DNA of 47,123 bases, from positions 1-47,123 of the forward strand of contig NZ_QMKQ01000028.1 of the NCBI RefSeq assembly GCF_003287975.1, read 5' to 3'. Below are positions 26,617-35,041 of this stretch, in pieces. The stretch's first letter is position 1. The number at the start of each line of letters is the position of its first letter. This stretch comes from Arthrobacter sp. AQ5-05. Lineage in GTDB: Bacteria; Actinomycetota; Actinomycetes; Actinomycetales; Micrococcaceae. The translations under genes were made by a program, and so were the position numbers. The notes below the pieces were generated by a model. The model searched no databases, was not told where the DNA came from, and was given only the letters and a program-made list of their open reading frames with translations.

Positions 26617-27744
26617 CTAGTGCGGCTTGCCGGTGATGGCCGCGACGATGCGGGCCTGGGAAAGCAACCCGATGACGCGGTGGGATTCGTCGATGACCGC
26701 GTATTCGCTGCCCTGCAGCGTGGCCAGGTACCCGATCAGGGCGCGGCCGTCGGCGTTGGCATCGACCACCGCTCCCGGTCCCAGGGCGCGGGCCGCGGAC
26801 AATGCCGGGGACCCGGCCAGCAGCGAGGGGTCGATGGAGCCCAGGGCCTCCTCGTCGACCACCGCGACCGGGTTCCCGGCCTCGTCGACGAGGATGACCC
26901 GCCCGCCGCGGCTGGACAGCCGGGCGGCGACCTGGGCGAGCGTTGAGTCCTGGCGGATGGCCGTGGCCGGTTCCATCAGGGCGCGCACCTTAACCAGCGG
27001 CAGGCGCAGGCGCAGCTTGGCATGGGTGATGCCCTGCGAGGCGCCGACCCACATGAAGCCGCCGACCAGGACCGCGACGACGAGCACCTGCAGGTCCAGG
27101 GGCTGGTTGCGGGTCAGCGGGATGATCACGAAGTATCCGACGACCAGGATCACCAGCACGCGCCCGGCCCAGCCGGCGGCGATGGTGCCGCGGTCCTGGG
27201 ATCCGGTGTAGCGCCAGACTGCCGATTCGACCAGGCGCCCGCCATCGAGCGGGAGGCCCGGCAGCACGTTGAAGATCGCCACCAGCAGGTTCGCCCAGAC
27301 CAGGATGAACCACAGCAGGTAGAGCACGCCGGTTGGCTGCACCCAGAGCAGCAGCCAGTAGCCGAGCCCGGCCAGCACGAAGTTCGCGGCCGGCCCCGCC
27401 ATCGCCACGGCCAGCGAGCGGCCCGGGGTGGCATCGAAGGAGGAGAACTGGGTGTGCCCGCCCCACAGGTTCAGGGTGATCCTCGCCCCGGGCCAGCCGA
27501 AGGACTTGGCGACCAGGGCGTGTGCGAGCTCGTGGATGAGCACCGAGACCGCCAGCAGCACCGCGTAGGCAAAGGCCACCAGGTAGGCCGTGGCCCCGAG
27601 CCCGGGGATGGAGCTGGCGACGTTGGGCCCGAAGAGCAGCACGACGACCCCGGTGATGACAAACCAGGACCAGGCCAGGGAGACCGGGACCCCGAAGATC
27701 GATCCGAGCGGGATTCCGGCACGCTTGGTGCCCGGTTCGCTCAT
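26617..27744 (-). CDS. site-2 protease-type M50 metalloprotease with CBS domains
   Basis: This 375-residue intramembrane metalloprotease has the zinc motif HELAH at 71-75 within a hydrophobic helix and the third ligand Asp167 in NVLPGLPLDGGRL. About six membrane helices span residues 20-235. Two CBS domains occupy about 245-375 (VRALMEPATAIRQDSTLAQV and AVIDESHRVIGLLSQARIV), suggesting nucleotide-dependent control, as in SpoIVFB-like CBS proteases of Actinobacteria. The substrate is unknown. ATG 27744 overlaps the HAD stop by four bases (ATGA). Confidence 0.92.
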   Translation of the reverse strand: MSEPGTKRAGIPLGSIFGVPVSLAWSWFVITGVVVLLFGPNVASSIPGLGATAYLVAFAYAVLLAVSVLIHELAHALVAKSFGWPGARITLNLWGGHTQFSSFDATPGRSLAVAMAGPAANFVLAGLGYWLLLWVQPTGVLYLLWFILVWANLLVAIFNVLPGLPLDGGRLVESAVWRYTGSQDRGTIAAGWAGRVLVILVVGYFVIIPLTRNQPLDLQVLVVAVLVGGFMWVGASQGITHAKLRLRLPLVKVRALMEPATAIRQDSTLAQVAARLSSRGGRVILVDEAGNPVAVVDEEALGSIDPSLLAGSPALSAARALGPGAVVDANADGRALIGYLATLQGSEYAVIDESHRVIGLLSQARIVAAITGKPH

Positions 27745-28460
27745 GTGCGTGCCCCCGCGGACACCAGGGCGCCCAGGGTCTGAAGGTCCAACTGTGCGAG
27801 CGAGCCGACGCGGTGCCAGGATCCGGAGTCCGGGACCGGGGCGATGTGCGGGATGAGCACCGCGGTGATGCCGCTGGCGGCGGCCGAGGCGATGCCGGGG
27901 GCCGAATCCTCCAACCCGATGACCCGGGCCGGCTCGAGATCCGCCACGGAGCGTCCCAGCAGGTCAAGGCCCAGCAGATAGGGGTCCGGGTGCGGCTTGC
28001 CGCGCGCGACCATGTCCCCGGTGACGCGGAAGCCGAAATAGGGCTGCGGCAGCTGTTCCAGCACCAGGGCCGCGAGCGGCTCTTCGGACATGGTCACCAG
28101 CCCGCAGGGGACGTTCGCCCGGTGCAGGGTTTCGAGCAGTTCCAGGGCGCCGGGGCGCCAGTCGACGTGGCGGCGCACCCCGTCGAGGACCTCGGCGGTG
28201 AGCCGGTCGATGATCTCGCGCTCCGGGAGCCTGACCCCGGCGCGCTGCAGCGCGGCCGCGGCGTCGGGCAGGGCGTTGCCGACCAGGGCCATGGCCTGGT
28301 CCTCGCTCCATCGGCCGCCGAATTCGGCCACGAGGGCCGCCTCGGCGGCCATCCAATAGGGTTCGGTGTCAAGCAGGGTTCCGTCCATGTCCCACAACAC
28401 GCCCTGGATGTCGGTGTTCAGGGCAGCGCTGGGCAGGGGGTCGCAATTCTGGGTTGGCAT
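27741..28460 (-). CDS. HAD-family phosphatase (beta-phosphoglucomutase-like)
   Basis: A 239-residue HAD hydrolase of subfamily IA. Motif I is DMDGTLLDTE with nucleophile Asp24 and Asp26. The cap is helical (about 38-105), motif II has LVTMSEEP, and the motif III/IV region is GKPHPDPYLLGLDLLG and VIGLEDSAPGIASAAASG. The cap and the ITAVLIPHIAP ending resemble phosphoglycolate phosphatase/beta-phosphoglucomutase relatives, but the substrate cannot be set. It is translationally coupled to the M50 gene and divergent from the PAC2 gene across 61 bp. Confidence 0.9.
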   Translation of the reverse strand: MPTQNCDPLPSAALNTDIQGVLWDMDGTLLDTEPYWMAAEAALVAEFGGRWSEDQAMALVGNALPDAAAALQRAGVRLPEREIIDRLTAEVLDGVRRHVDWRPGALELLETLHRANVPCGLVTMSEEPLAALVLEQLPQPYFGFRVTGDMVARGKPHPDPYLLGLDLLGRSVADLEPARVIGLEDSAPGIASAAASGITAVLIPHIAPVPDSGSWHRVGSLAQLDLQTLGALVSAGART

Positions 28461-28521
28461 GAGCCAATTCTAGTGCGTGCGCCATTGCCCCGGCGACCGG
28501 TGCGCGCGCTAGGGTGAGGAT

Positions 28522-29532
28522 GTGAGCGAAGATATGAATGAACCCGTGACACTTTCCTCGCTGGTGGCAGCATCCGCGACGCCCGCGCCCATGCGCCCGG
28601 CGATCATGGTGGTGGCCTTCGAGGGATGGAACGATGCCGGGGACGCCGCAAGCTCGGCGCTCAAGACGATCAAGGCGGCCACCGGGGCGGTGAAGATCGC
28701 GGGCATCGGCGACGACGACTACTACGACTACCAGTTCTCCCGGCCGCAGGTGCACCGCAATGCCGCCGGCAAGCGGGTCATCAAGTGGCCCACCACGCGC
28801 ATCTACCGTGCCTCGCTGCCCGACTCTCCGGTGGACCTGCTGCTGGTGCGCGGGGTGGAGCCGACCTACCGGTGGAAGGCGTTCATCACCGAGATCCTCA
28901 CCCGCGCCGAGGAGGAAAACGTGCAGGGGGTCATGGCGCTTGGCTCCTTGCTGGCCGATGTGCCGCACACCCGCCCGATCCAGGCCTCGATCTCCTCCGA
29001 CGATCCGAAGGTGCGCGAGGCCCTGGGCGCCGGGCAGGCGACCTACGAGGGTCCGACCGGGATCCTGGGGGTGCTGGCCCAGTTCTCCGAGGCCGCCGGG
29101 CTGCCCACGCTCTCGATCTGGTCCGCCGTCCCCCACTATGTGGCGCAGCCGCCCTCGCCGAAGGCGGAATTGGCGCTGCTGCACCGGGTGGAGGAGCTTT
29201 TTCCGCTGACCCTGGACCTGCACGAACTGACCGAGGACGCCTTGGCCTGGGAGCGCGGGGTCAACGCGCTGGCCACCGGGGATGCCGACGTGGCGGCCTA
29301 TGTGCAGCAGCTGGAGCAGGCGCAGGACGAGACCGAGCTGCCCGAGGCCACCGGCGAGGCGATTGCCCGGGAGTTCGAGCGCTACCTCAAGCGCCGGCGC
29401 CGTCCCGGGGCGGCAGGGTCGCACGGGGAACACGAACCGACCGAAGGGCGCGATCCGGCCACCGGGGGGCCCGAGACGCCGCAATCACCGGATACGCCGG
29501 ATACCCCCGGGACCCCGGGCACTCCCGACTAG
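28522..29532 (+). CDS. PAC2-family (proteasome assembly chaperone-like) protein
   Basis: This 336-residue protein has a PAC2 domain (about 25-280): MVVAFEGWNDAGDAASSAL, then DDDYYDYQFSRPQV, WPTTRIYRASLPDSPVDLLL and VMALGSLLADVPHTRP. Eukaryotic PAC2/Pba2 chaperones 20S proteasome assembly, and the bacterial members have no proven role. The last 20 residues are low-complexity, with repeated TP, DTP and GTP units. The GTG start has GGTGAGGA upstream. Encoding within 3.5 kb of arc makes a proteasome connection worth testing, but it is also found in proteasome-free genomes, so this is only suggestive. Confidence 0.88.
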   Translation: MSEDMNEPVTLSSLVAASATPAPMRPAIMVVAFEGWNDAGDAASSALKTIKAATGAVKIAGIGDDDYYDYQFSRPQVHRNAAGKRVIKWPTTRIYRASLPDSPVDLLLVRGVEPTYRWKAFITEILTRAEEENVQGVMALGSLLADVPHTRPIQASISSDDPKVREALGAGQATYEGPTGILGVLAQFSEAAGLPTLSIWSAVPHYVAQPPSPKAELALLHRVEELFPLTLDLHELTEDALAWERGVNALATGDADVAAYVQQLEQAQDETELPEATGEAIAREFERYLKRRRRPGAAGSHGEHEPTEGRDPATGGPETPQSPDTPDTPGTPGTPD

Positions 29533-29565
29533 CGGTTCACGGAAGGATCCCCCGGGGATACGCAA

Positions 29566-29625
29566 AACGCGTCCCGCGCCCTGCCCCTGCCCCAGGGAAG
29601 GGGCAGGGCGGGTACGGGACGCGTT
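29566..29625. terminator. long two-part hairpin after PAC2 gene
   Basis: The outer arms AACGCGTCCCG and CGGGACGCGTT enclose a second stem CGCCCTGCCCC / GGGGCAGGGCG. It lies between the convergent PAC2 and mshC genes and can act in both directions. A further hairpin at 29633-29660 (CCGGGCCGC/GCGGCCCGG-type) lies right after the mshC stop. Confidence 0.8.
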
Positions 29626-29664
29626 CCGGTTTCCGGGCCGCTGCCGAGGCGGCGGCCCGGATCG

Positions 29665-30942
29665 CTAGGAGATCTTCAGGCCCAGCAGCGCATCGAGCGC
29701 ATCGGTGAGCAGCTGACCGCCGGCACCCTGCGTGCCGTCGTCCTCGGCCGGATCCTGCGCGGCGAAGGCGTCAAGCACGGCCAGGGCGGCGGGTGCGTTG
29801 ATGTCGTCGGCCAGCTTCGAGCGGATCCGGGTGATGATCGCGGTGGCCTCGGCCAGGGAGGCGGAACCGATGCGCTTGCGCCAGCGGGCCAGGCGGTCCT
29901 GCGCCCCGGCGAGCAGCTCGTCGGTCCAGAACCAGTCGCTGCGGTAGTGCTGGCCCAGCAGCACGGTGCGGATCGCCACCGGCTCCACGCCGCCGGCGCG
30001 AAGCTTGGAGACCAGCACCAGGTTGCCCAGGGACTTGCTCATCTTTTCGCCGTCCAGGCCCACCATGCCGGTGTGCACGTAGGACTGTGCCAGCGCCTTG
30101 CCGTCCAGTGCGGCGGCGTGGCCGGCGGAGAATTCGTGGTGCGGGAAGATCAGGTCCGACCCCCCGCCCTGCACGGTGAAGGGGGCGGGCAGGAAGCGGC
30201 GGGCGATCACCGAACACTCGATGTGCCAGCCCGGGCGCCCGGCGCCCAGGGTTCCGCCGTCCCACTCCGGTTCACCGGGCCGGGCCACGCGCCACAGCAA
30301 CGGATCCAGGGCGTCGCGCTTGCCCGGCCGCGCCGGGTCCCCGCCGCGTTCGGCGAAGAAGCCGAGCATGGTCTCGCGGTCGTAGCCGCTGACGGTGCCC
30401 AGTTCCCAGGCGTCGGACGCCGCGGCCGCGGCGTCGAAGTAGATGTCCCCGTCCGGTTCCCCGTTTTCGCCGGGCACCGCATAGGCCAGGTCCTTGGCGA
30501 CGAGCTCCTCGACCATCGGGACGAGCCAGGTGATGGATTCCACGGCACCGACGTAGTGCTGCGGCGGGATCACGTTCAGGGCTTCCATGTCGGCACGGAA
30601 CAGGTCGGTCTGCTCCTTGGCCAGCACCTGCCAGTCCATGCCGGTGGCGGCTGCACGCTCGAGCAGCGGGTCGTCGATGTCGGTGACGTTCTGCACGTAG
30701 GTGACTTCGCGCCCGGCGTCGCGCCAGGTGCGCAGCAGCAAATCGAAGGCCACGTAGGTGGCGGCGTGCCCCATGTGTGTGGCGTCGTAGGGGGTGATGC
30801 CGCAGACGTACATGCTCGCCGGTGCGTTGGACTTCTCGGCGGGGGCTGTGTCAACCAGCCGCTGCGTGGCGGTGTCATGCACCTGGAGGATCGGTGCGTT
30901 TCCCGGCACGTGCGGGACGGTGGGCGCGGACCATGCAAGCAC
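29665..30942 (-). CDS. mshC: cysteine:GlcN-Ins ligase MshC (mycothiol biosynthesis)
   Basis: This 425-residue ATP-dependent ligase joins L-cysteine to glucosaminyl-inositol, the third step of mycothiol synthesis. It is a cysteinyl-tRNA synthetase relative: the first zinc-ligand Cys47 lies in [20 protein letters not shown], which also holds the HIGH-like [21 protein letters not shown] and the KMSKS loop in [10 protein letters not shown] follow. It lacks the anticodon-binding domain, and the start [14 protein letters not shown] is diagnostic of MshC rather than CysS. The GTG start 30942 has GAAAGGA upstream. It follows uppP by 111 bases. Confidence 0.95.
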   Translation of the reverse strand: MLAWSAPTVPHVPGNAPILQVHDTATQRLVDTAPAEKSNAPASMYVCGITPYDATHMGHAATYVAFDLLLRTWRDAGREVTYVQNVTDIDDPLLERAAATGMDWQVLAKEQTDLFRADMEALNVIPPQHYVGAVESITWLVPMVEELVAKDLAYAVPGENGEPDGDIYFDAAAAASDAWELGTVSGYDRETMLGFFAERGGDPARPGKRDALDPLLWRVARPGEPEWDGGTLGAGRPGWHIECSVIARRFLPAPFTVQGGGSDLIFPHHEFSAGHAAALDGKALAQSYVHTGMVGLDGEKMSKSLGNLVLVSKLRAGGVEPVAIRTVLLGQHYRSDWFWTDELLAGAQDRLARWRKRIGSASLAEATAIITRIRSKLADDINAPAALAVLDAFAAQDPAEDDGTQGAGGQLLTDALDALLGLKIS

Positions 30943-31053
30943 GGGGCGTCCTTTCTCTTAGGGATTTGCCCCGGACAGGCCGGGGCGCAATGCAGTTACT
31001 TGGAACAAGCCCAAAGACCCCCGCGCTTATTCCACGATGCGGGGCCGGGTTTG

Positions 31054-31878
31054 CTAGGCGTTGATCACACCGAAGCCCAGCAGCAGGTACAGGGCCAGGC
31101 CCAGGGCGACGCGGTACCAAACGAAGAGGCGGTAGCTGTGCGAGGAAACGTACTTCAGGAACCAGCCGACGATGACGAATCCGACGACGAAGGCGATGAG
31201 GGTGGCCAGGCCCGTTTGCGGCAGCGAGTACACCCCGGGCTCGTCGAAGGACTTGGCCAGCTTGTAGAGCCCCGAGGCGAAGACCGCGGGGATGGCCAGC
31301 AGGAACGAGTAGCGGGCCGCGGCGCCGCGGGTGTAGCCCATGAACATCCCGGCGGTGATGGTGCCGCCGGAGCGCGATACCCCGGGGATCAGGGCCAGGG
31401 CCTGGGCGAAGCCAAAGAGGATGCCGTGCTTGGGAGTGAGCGAGACCAGCTCGCGGTCCTGCTTGCCGTAGTAGTCTGCGACGGCCAGGATCAGGCCGAA
31501 GACCACCAGGGTGGTCGCCACGATCCACAGCGAGCGGAAGGAGGTATCGATCTGGGTTTCGAAGAGCAGGCCCAGCACCGCGATCGGGATGGAACCGACG
31601 ATGATCAGCCAGCCCATCTTCGCGTCCGGGTCGCTGTGCGGAATCCGGCCGCGCAACGCGTTGAACCAGGCGCCGATGATCCGCACGATGTCTTTCCAGA
31701 AGAACACCAGCACCGCGGTTTCGGTGCCCAGCTGCGTGATCGCGGTGAACGCCGCGCCAGGGTCCGCGGCGCCGGGCAATAGCTCTCCGACGATGCGCAG
31801 GTGGGCGCTGGAAGAGATGGGGAGAAATTCTGTCAGACCCTGGATCAGCCCCAGGAATGCCGCTTCAAACCAATTCAC
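31054..31878 (-). CDS. uppP: undecaprenyl-diphosphatase UppP (BacA)
   Basis: This 274-residue membrane phosphatase recycles the undecaprenyl carrier for peptidoglycan and also underlies bacitracin tolerance. The active-site blocks are [14 protein letters not shown] near residues 14-27 (with Glu17) and [16 protein letters not shown] near 172-187 (catalytic Arg/Ser). About eight hydrophobic helices span the chain. The start is GTG 31878 with no strong ribosome site. UppP next to mshC is the usual actinobacterial arrangement (Rv2136c and Rv2130c are near neighbours in M. tuberculosis). Confidence 0.95.
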   Translation of the reverse strand: MNWFEAAFLGLIQGLTEFLPISSSAHLRIVGELLPGAADPGAAFTAITQLGTETAVLVFFWKDIVRIIGAWFNALRGRIPHSDPDAKMGWLIIVGSIPIAVLGLLFETQIDTSFRSLWIVATTLVVFGLILAVADYYGKQDRELVSLTPKHGILFGFAQALALIPGVSRSGGTITAGMFMGYTRGAAARYSFLLAIPAVFASGLYKLAKSFDEPGVYSLPQTGLATLIAFVVGFVIVGWFLKYVSSHSYRLFVWYRVALGLALYLLLGFGVINA

Positions 31879-32017
31879 GTACCGACACTACTTCACCAAG
31901 GCGCGCCAACGCCCGTTGGCTCTCCATGGCGGGGCGAAGTTAATACCGTGGTCCCACCCTCCGCTGGCCACCACCGGTACCCGGGTGCCGGTTCCGCGCG
32001 CCGGCCTTGCCCCGGTC

Positions 32018-32275
32018 CTATTGCCCGCTGCCCTGAAGCGGCCCGTCCTCGTCGTAGGGGTCGTTGTCGTCGTCCTCGTCCACCACGGTCAGCGGCAGGA
32101 ACTCCTCGTAGGACTCGTAAAGTGCATCCTCGTACTCCTCATAGGCATCGGCCACGGCAAGGAATGCCGCGCTGATCGAGGCGTCCTGGGCACCACGCTT
32201 TGCCGCCACCGCCGAAAGGTGTTCTTCGAGGCAGCTGATCAATACACTGAGGGCAACACGCGGGTCTGTACTCAT
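32018..32275 (-). CDS. small acidic conserved protein of unknown function
   Basis: An 85-residue acidic protein: helical start MSTDPRVALSVLISCLEEHL, then a Glu/Tyr-rich stretch (AYEEYEDALYESYEEFLP) and an Asp-rich tail (VDEDDDNDPYDEDGP). ATG 32275 was chosen because upstream codons overlap the divergent neighbour. I recognise it only as the kind of short protein commonly found beside DUF5703 genes in Micrococcaceae. The function is unknown. Confidence 0.65.
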   Translation of the reverse strand: MSTDPRVALSVLISCLEEHLSAVAAKRGAQDASISAAFLAVADAYEEYEDALYESYEEFLPLTVVDEDDDNDPYDEDGPLQGSGQ

Positions 32276-32317
32276 GTGTTCGACGTTACATGCACAAGCC
32301 ACACTATGGACAGGGTC

Positions 32318-32572
32318 ATGATCGAAAAGAAAATCACGGCACCAAGCCCGATCGACCAGATGCCCGGGGACCCCGGACACCGCTTCGAATACCTGGTCAT
32401 CACCGCCCGCCCCGGCGAGCACAGGTCGGTGGCCCGGGCAGCGGTGCGGGAGCACTCCGAATACGGCAAATGGGAGCTGGTGCGCACCTGCCTCTATGAG
32501 GGCGGCGGGCAGAAGTACTGGATGCGCAGGCGCATCATGAGGGTCAAGCCGACCCTGGATATCCGCGGCTGA
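32318..32572 (+). CDS. DUF5703-family small protein
   Basis: This 84-residue protein matches the small actinobacterial DUF5703 pattern: RFEYLVITARPGEHRSVARA, then EHSEYGKWELVRTCLYEGG and a terminal basic run YWMRRRIMRVKP. The function is unknown. ATG 32318 follows ACAGGG closely; ATG 32306 is an alternative adding four residues. It is divergent from the acidic small gene across 42 bp. Confidence 0.72.
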   Translation: MIEKKITAPSPIDQMPGDPGHRFEYLVITARPGEHRSVARAAVREHSEYGKWELVRTCLYEGGGQKYWMRRRIMRVKPTLDIRG

Positions 32573-32646
32573 GCATCTCCGCTTCCCCGCGGACGATCGA
32601 CGACGGCGGGGCGGCAGACGTCGTCCCGCCAATGGATCAAGCCCGG

Positions 32647-33735
32647 TCAGAACCTCGCGAGGTGGGCGGGTTCACTGGACACCGCTGCGGGCTTACCTTC
32701 CAGGAGGTTGCGGACCTGAAGCGAGATGTACCGACCGATGCGATCGCCGGCGTCGAGCGGATCGACGGTTGAAAAGGCATCGAAAAGCTTCTCCAGGGTC
32801 TGGACCACTTGTGCGCGGGCGGCCGGCTCCGGAATCCCCCACGCCGCGCCCTCGTTGACGAGATGTCCAACTGTCACCGCCGGCTGGTACGAGACGCCGT
32901 TGACGCGCAGCGCAAGGTCTTGTTGTCCGTCCGGGGCCAACGCCAACGCCGTGACGTCGTAGAGCGGCGCAAGCCCCACCTTTCCGTCCCGGAAGTGACG
33001 GATGGAAAAGTTCTTCGCGTGGGCGTCGGTGTTGCCGATGGCTGCATTGAAGGTCGTGTAGGCCAGCAGGCGATGCCGGTCTCCCCGGCTGGGCGAGAGC
33101 TTTCTCACTGCCGGCAGCAATCCGGCGATATTCTTGAGCGCGGCCCCGTGGTCCACGGCCTCGAACTTGGCGTCACCGTCCCATGGGAGGCCAAGGGCCT
33201 GTGCCGAGTCTTCCTGGTGCAGCCGTTCGACGTCGCCGGCACCCCGGATGATCCTGTCGTAGCGTTCCACGACCAGCGCGGTGCGCGACTCGAAACGCAT
33301 GACCGAGGCCTCGAATTCCAGCAGGCCCAGCTCTCGCCCGAGTGACAGGCAATAGGCCTCCCAATGCGCGCGCCACTCCTCGCCTGCGGCCACCGGCTTG
33401 ACGATGTGCGTGGAGACGGCGCCGCCCTTGGTAATGTGCCACTGCCCGTCAAACAGGGCCAGTGTGGCCTTCGGCTGGACACCGGGCAGCGACCCGCCGC
33501 CGCCGACGGTGCCCATGGCATGGTCGGCGGTCCGGGCGAGGAGCTGCTCGACGTCACTGACACGCGCCCGAATGTGCTCGGCCCTTGGGCCGGGATCCTT
33601 TCCGACGTTGACGGCGCCCGGCAGATCCCACCCGGCATAGTCCAGCATGCCGAAGGTATCCGTGCTGTCCACGCCGGCCTGCTTGGCCAGGTTGGTTCGG
33701 CCGCGTCCCTCGGGCAGCAAGCCGCCAAAGAAGTT
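32647..33735 (-). pseudogene. 5'-truncated HipA-family kinase (toxin remnant)
   Basis: The frame carries a HipA-type Ser/Thr kinase starting abruptly inside the family motif NFFGGLLPEGRGR, with no Met or Val start in the frame before it. The only possible initiator is the TTG at 33720, inside that motif, which would give 357 residues. About 60-80 N-terminal residues of a normal HipA are missing, and there is no HipB antitoxin gene. Kinase elements remain: GSLPGVQPK, the ATP-Lys in HIVKP (residue 108), GNTDAHAKN (catalytic Asp232) and LYDVTA (metal Asp255). Upstream sequence abuts the end of the acyl-CoA dehydrogenase gene, so a deletion is likely. Confidence 0.72.
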
Positions 33736-33801
33736 GGTTGGTCTATCCTGTTTTCGTAATATCCACCTCTGTCCCGGCGGAACGGCCGGGGCTCCCGCGG
33801 C

Positions 33802-34959
33802 CTAGTCCTTGACCGGTCCCAGCAACCAGGAGGCCACCGTGGAGTGTGCCGATTCGGCATCCGAGGGGTGGTACAGGCTGGCCAGCGCGTCGCGGTAGAG
33901 CCGCTCGAGCTCCGAGCCGCGGAAGTATTGCCCGCCGCCGGAGACCTTGGCGGCGACGTCGATGCAGGAGCGGGCAGCGTCCCCGGCCGCGGTGCGCAGC
34001 GTGACCAGCCGCGGGAACCAGGATCCCCCGTGGTCCACCAAGTCGTCGAGGTCCCGGGTGGTCATCCGCAGCATCGCATCGAGGGCCAGGATCTCCATCC
34101 CGGCGTTGGCGACCTGCCACCTGATGTCCGGATCCTGGTCATAGCTCCGCCCGCCGTTCTTCAGTGATTTCCGCCGGACCGGGTTGGCCGCGGCCAGTTG
34201 CATGCCGCGCTCGGCCAGCCCCACGTAAACCGAGGCGGTGAGCGAGAGGAAGGAGGCGAAGATGCCGAAGACCAACAGGTCCGGAACGGGGCCCACCGGC
34301 AGGGTGCTGTGGATGTGCTCGGCCGCCACCTGTGCCTCGGTGAGGATCGTCGAGTTCGACTGGGTGGCCCGCATGCCCAGGGTGTTCCAGTTGTGCGGGA
34401 TCTCGATGCCGGGCGCATCCCGGTGCAGGAAGCCGTGGACCAGCTTGGGCTCCTGACCGCTTTCGTCCTTGCCGAAGACCCCCAGCCGGGTCCAGACCGG
34501 GGCCAGCGAGGTGAAGATCTTGATGCCGGTGAAGGCATAGGAACCGTCGGGCGCCGGGACGGCCCGGGTGACGGAATCGAAGAGGACCTGGTCGTTGCCG
34601 GCCTCGGAGATGCCGAAGGCCATGACCTCCCCCGCCTGCACCCAGTCCAGGACCATGTCCAACCGGTGGTCCCCGCGGGCGGCGAGCAGCGTCGCAACCC
34701 CGCACCAGACGTGGTGCATGTTCACGGCCAGTGCCGTGGCCGGGGCGTAAGCGCCGAGCAGGCGCTGGGCCGCGGTCATCGTTTCCATGCCCCAGCCGAA
34801 GCCCCCGCGCGATTCCGGGAGCATGGCCCGCAGGTATCCGGCATCGGCGAGTTCGGCAAAGTCCTGCGCGCAGAAGGTGTTCTGTTCGTCGTAGCCTCCG
34901 GCACGTGCCCGGAATCCTTCGAGCATTTCGGTGCCGAGCACCTCGTCAATCGTCTTCAC
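33802..34959 (-). CDS. acyl-CoA dehydrogenase family protein
   Basis: This 385-residue flavoprotein of the acyl-CoA dehydrogenase fold has the N-terminal helical domain DFAELADAGYLRAMLPESRGGFG, the middle domain with FGISEAGNDQVLFDS and FTGIKIFTSLAPVW, and the C-terminal helical domain ending GGGQYFRGSELERLYRD. The usual catalytic Glu position is not obvious, so it may be an oxygenase-like or atypical member. GTG start at 34959. It follows the M20 peptidase by 82 bases on the same strand and may share its transcript. Confidence 0.87.
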   Translation of the reverse strand: MKTIDEVLGTEMLEGFRARAGGYDEQNTFCAQDFAELADAGYLRAMLPESRGGFGWGMETMTAAQRLLGAYAPATALAVNMHHVWCGVATLLAARGDHRLDMVLDWVQAGEVMAFGISEAGNDQVLFDSVTRAVPAPDGSYAFTGIKIFTSLAPVWTRLGVFGKDESGQEPKLVHGFLHRDAPGIEIPHNWNTLGMRATQSNSTILTEAQVAAEHIHSTLPVGPVPDLLVFGIFASFLSLTASVYVGLAERGMQLAAANPVRRKSLKNGGRSYDQDPDIRWQVANAGMEILALDAMLRMTTRDLDDLVDHGGSWFPRLVTLRTAAGDAARSCIDVAAKVSGGGQYFRGSELERLYRDALASLYHPSDAESAHSTVASWLLGPVKD

Positions 34960-35041
34960 GTGGGGTTCGCTTCGCTTCCTGTTGTCTGGGGGCGCCGGGA
35001 CAGCCGGCCACCGGATGGCCCGGGCATTGCCTGGGCGGGTA

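Noticed and set aside
29947-31782. A 611-codon plus-strand frame opposite mshC and uppP
   Set aside because: It spans two real genes and their intergenic hairpin in antisense and shows no domain.
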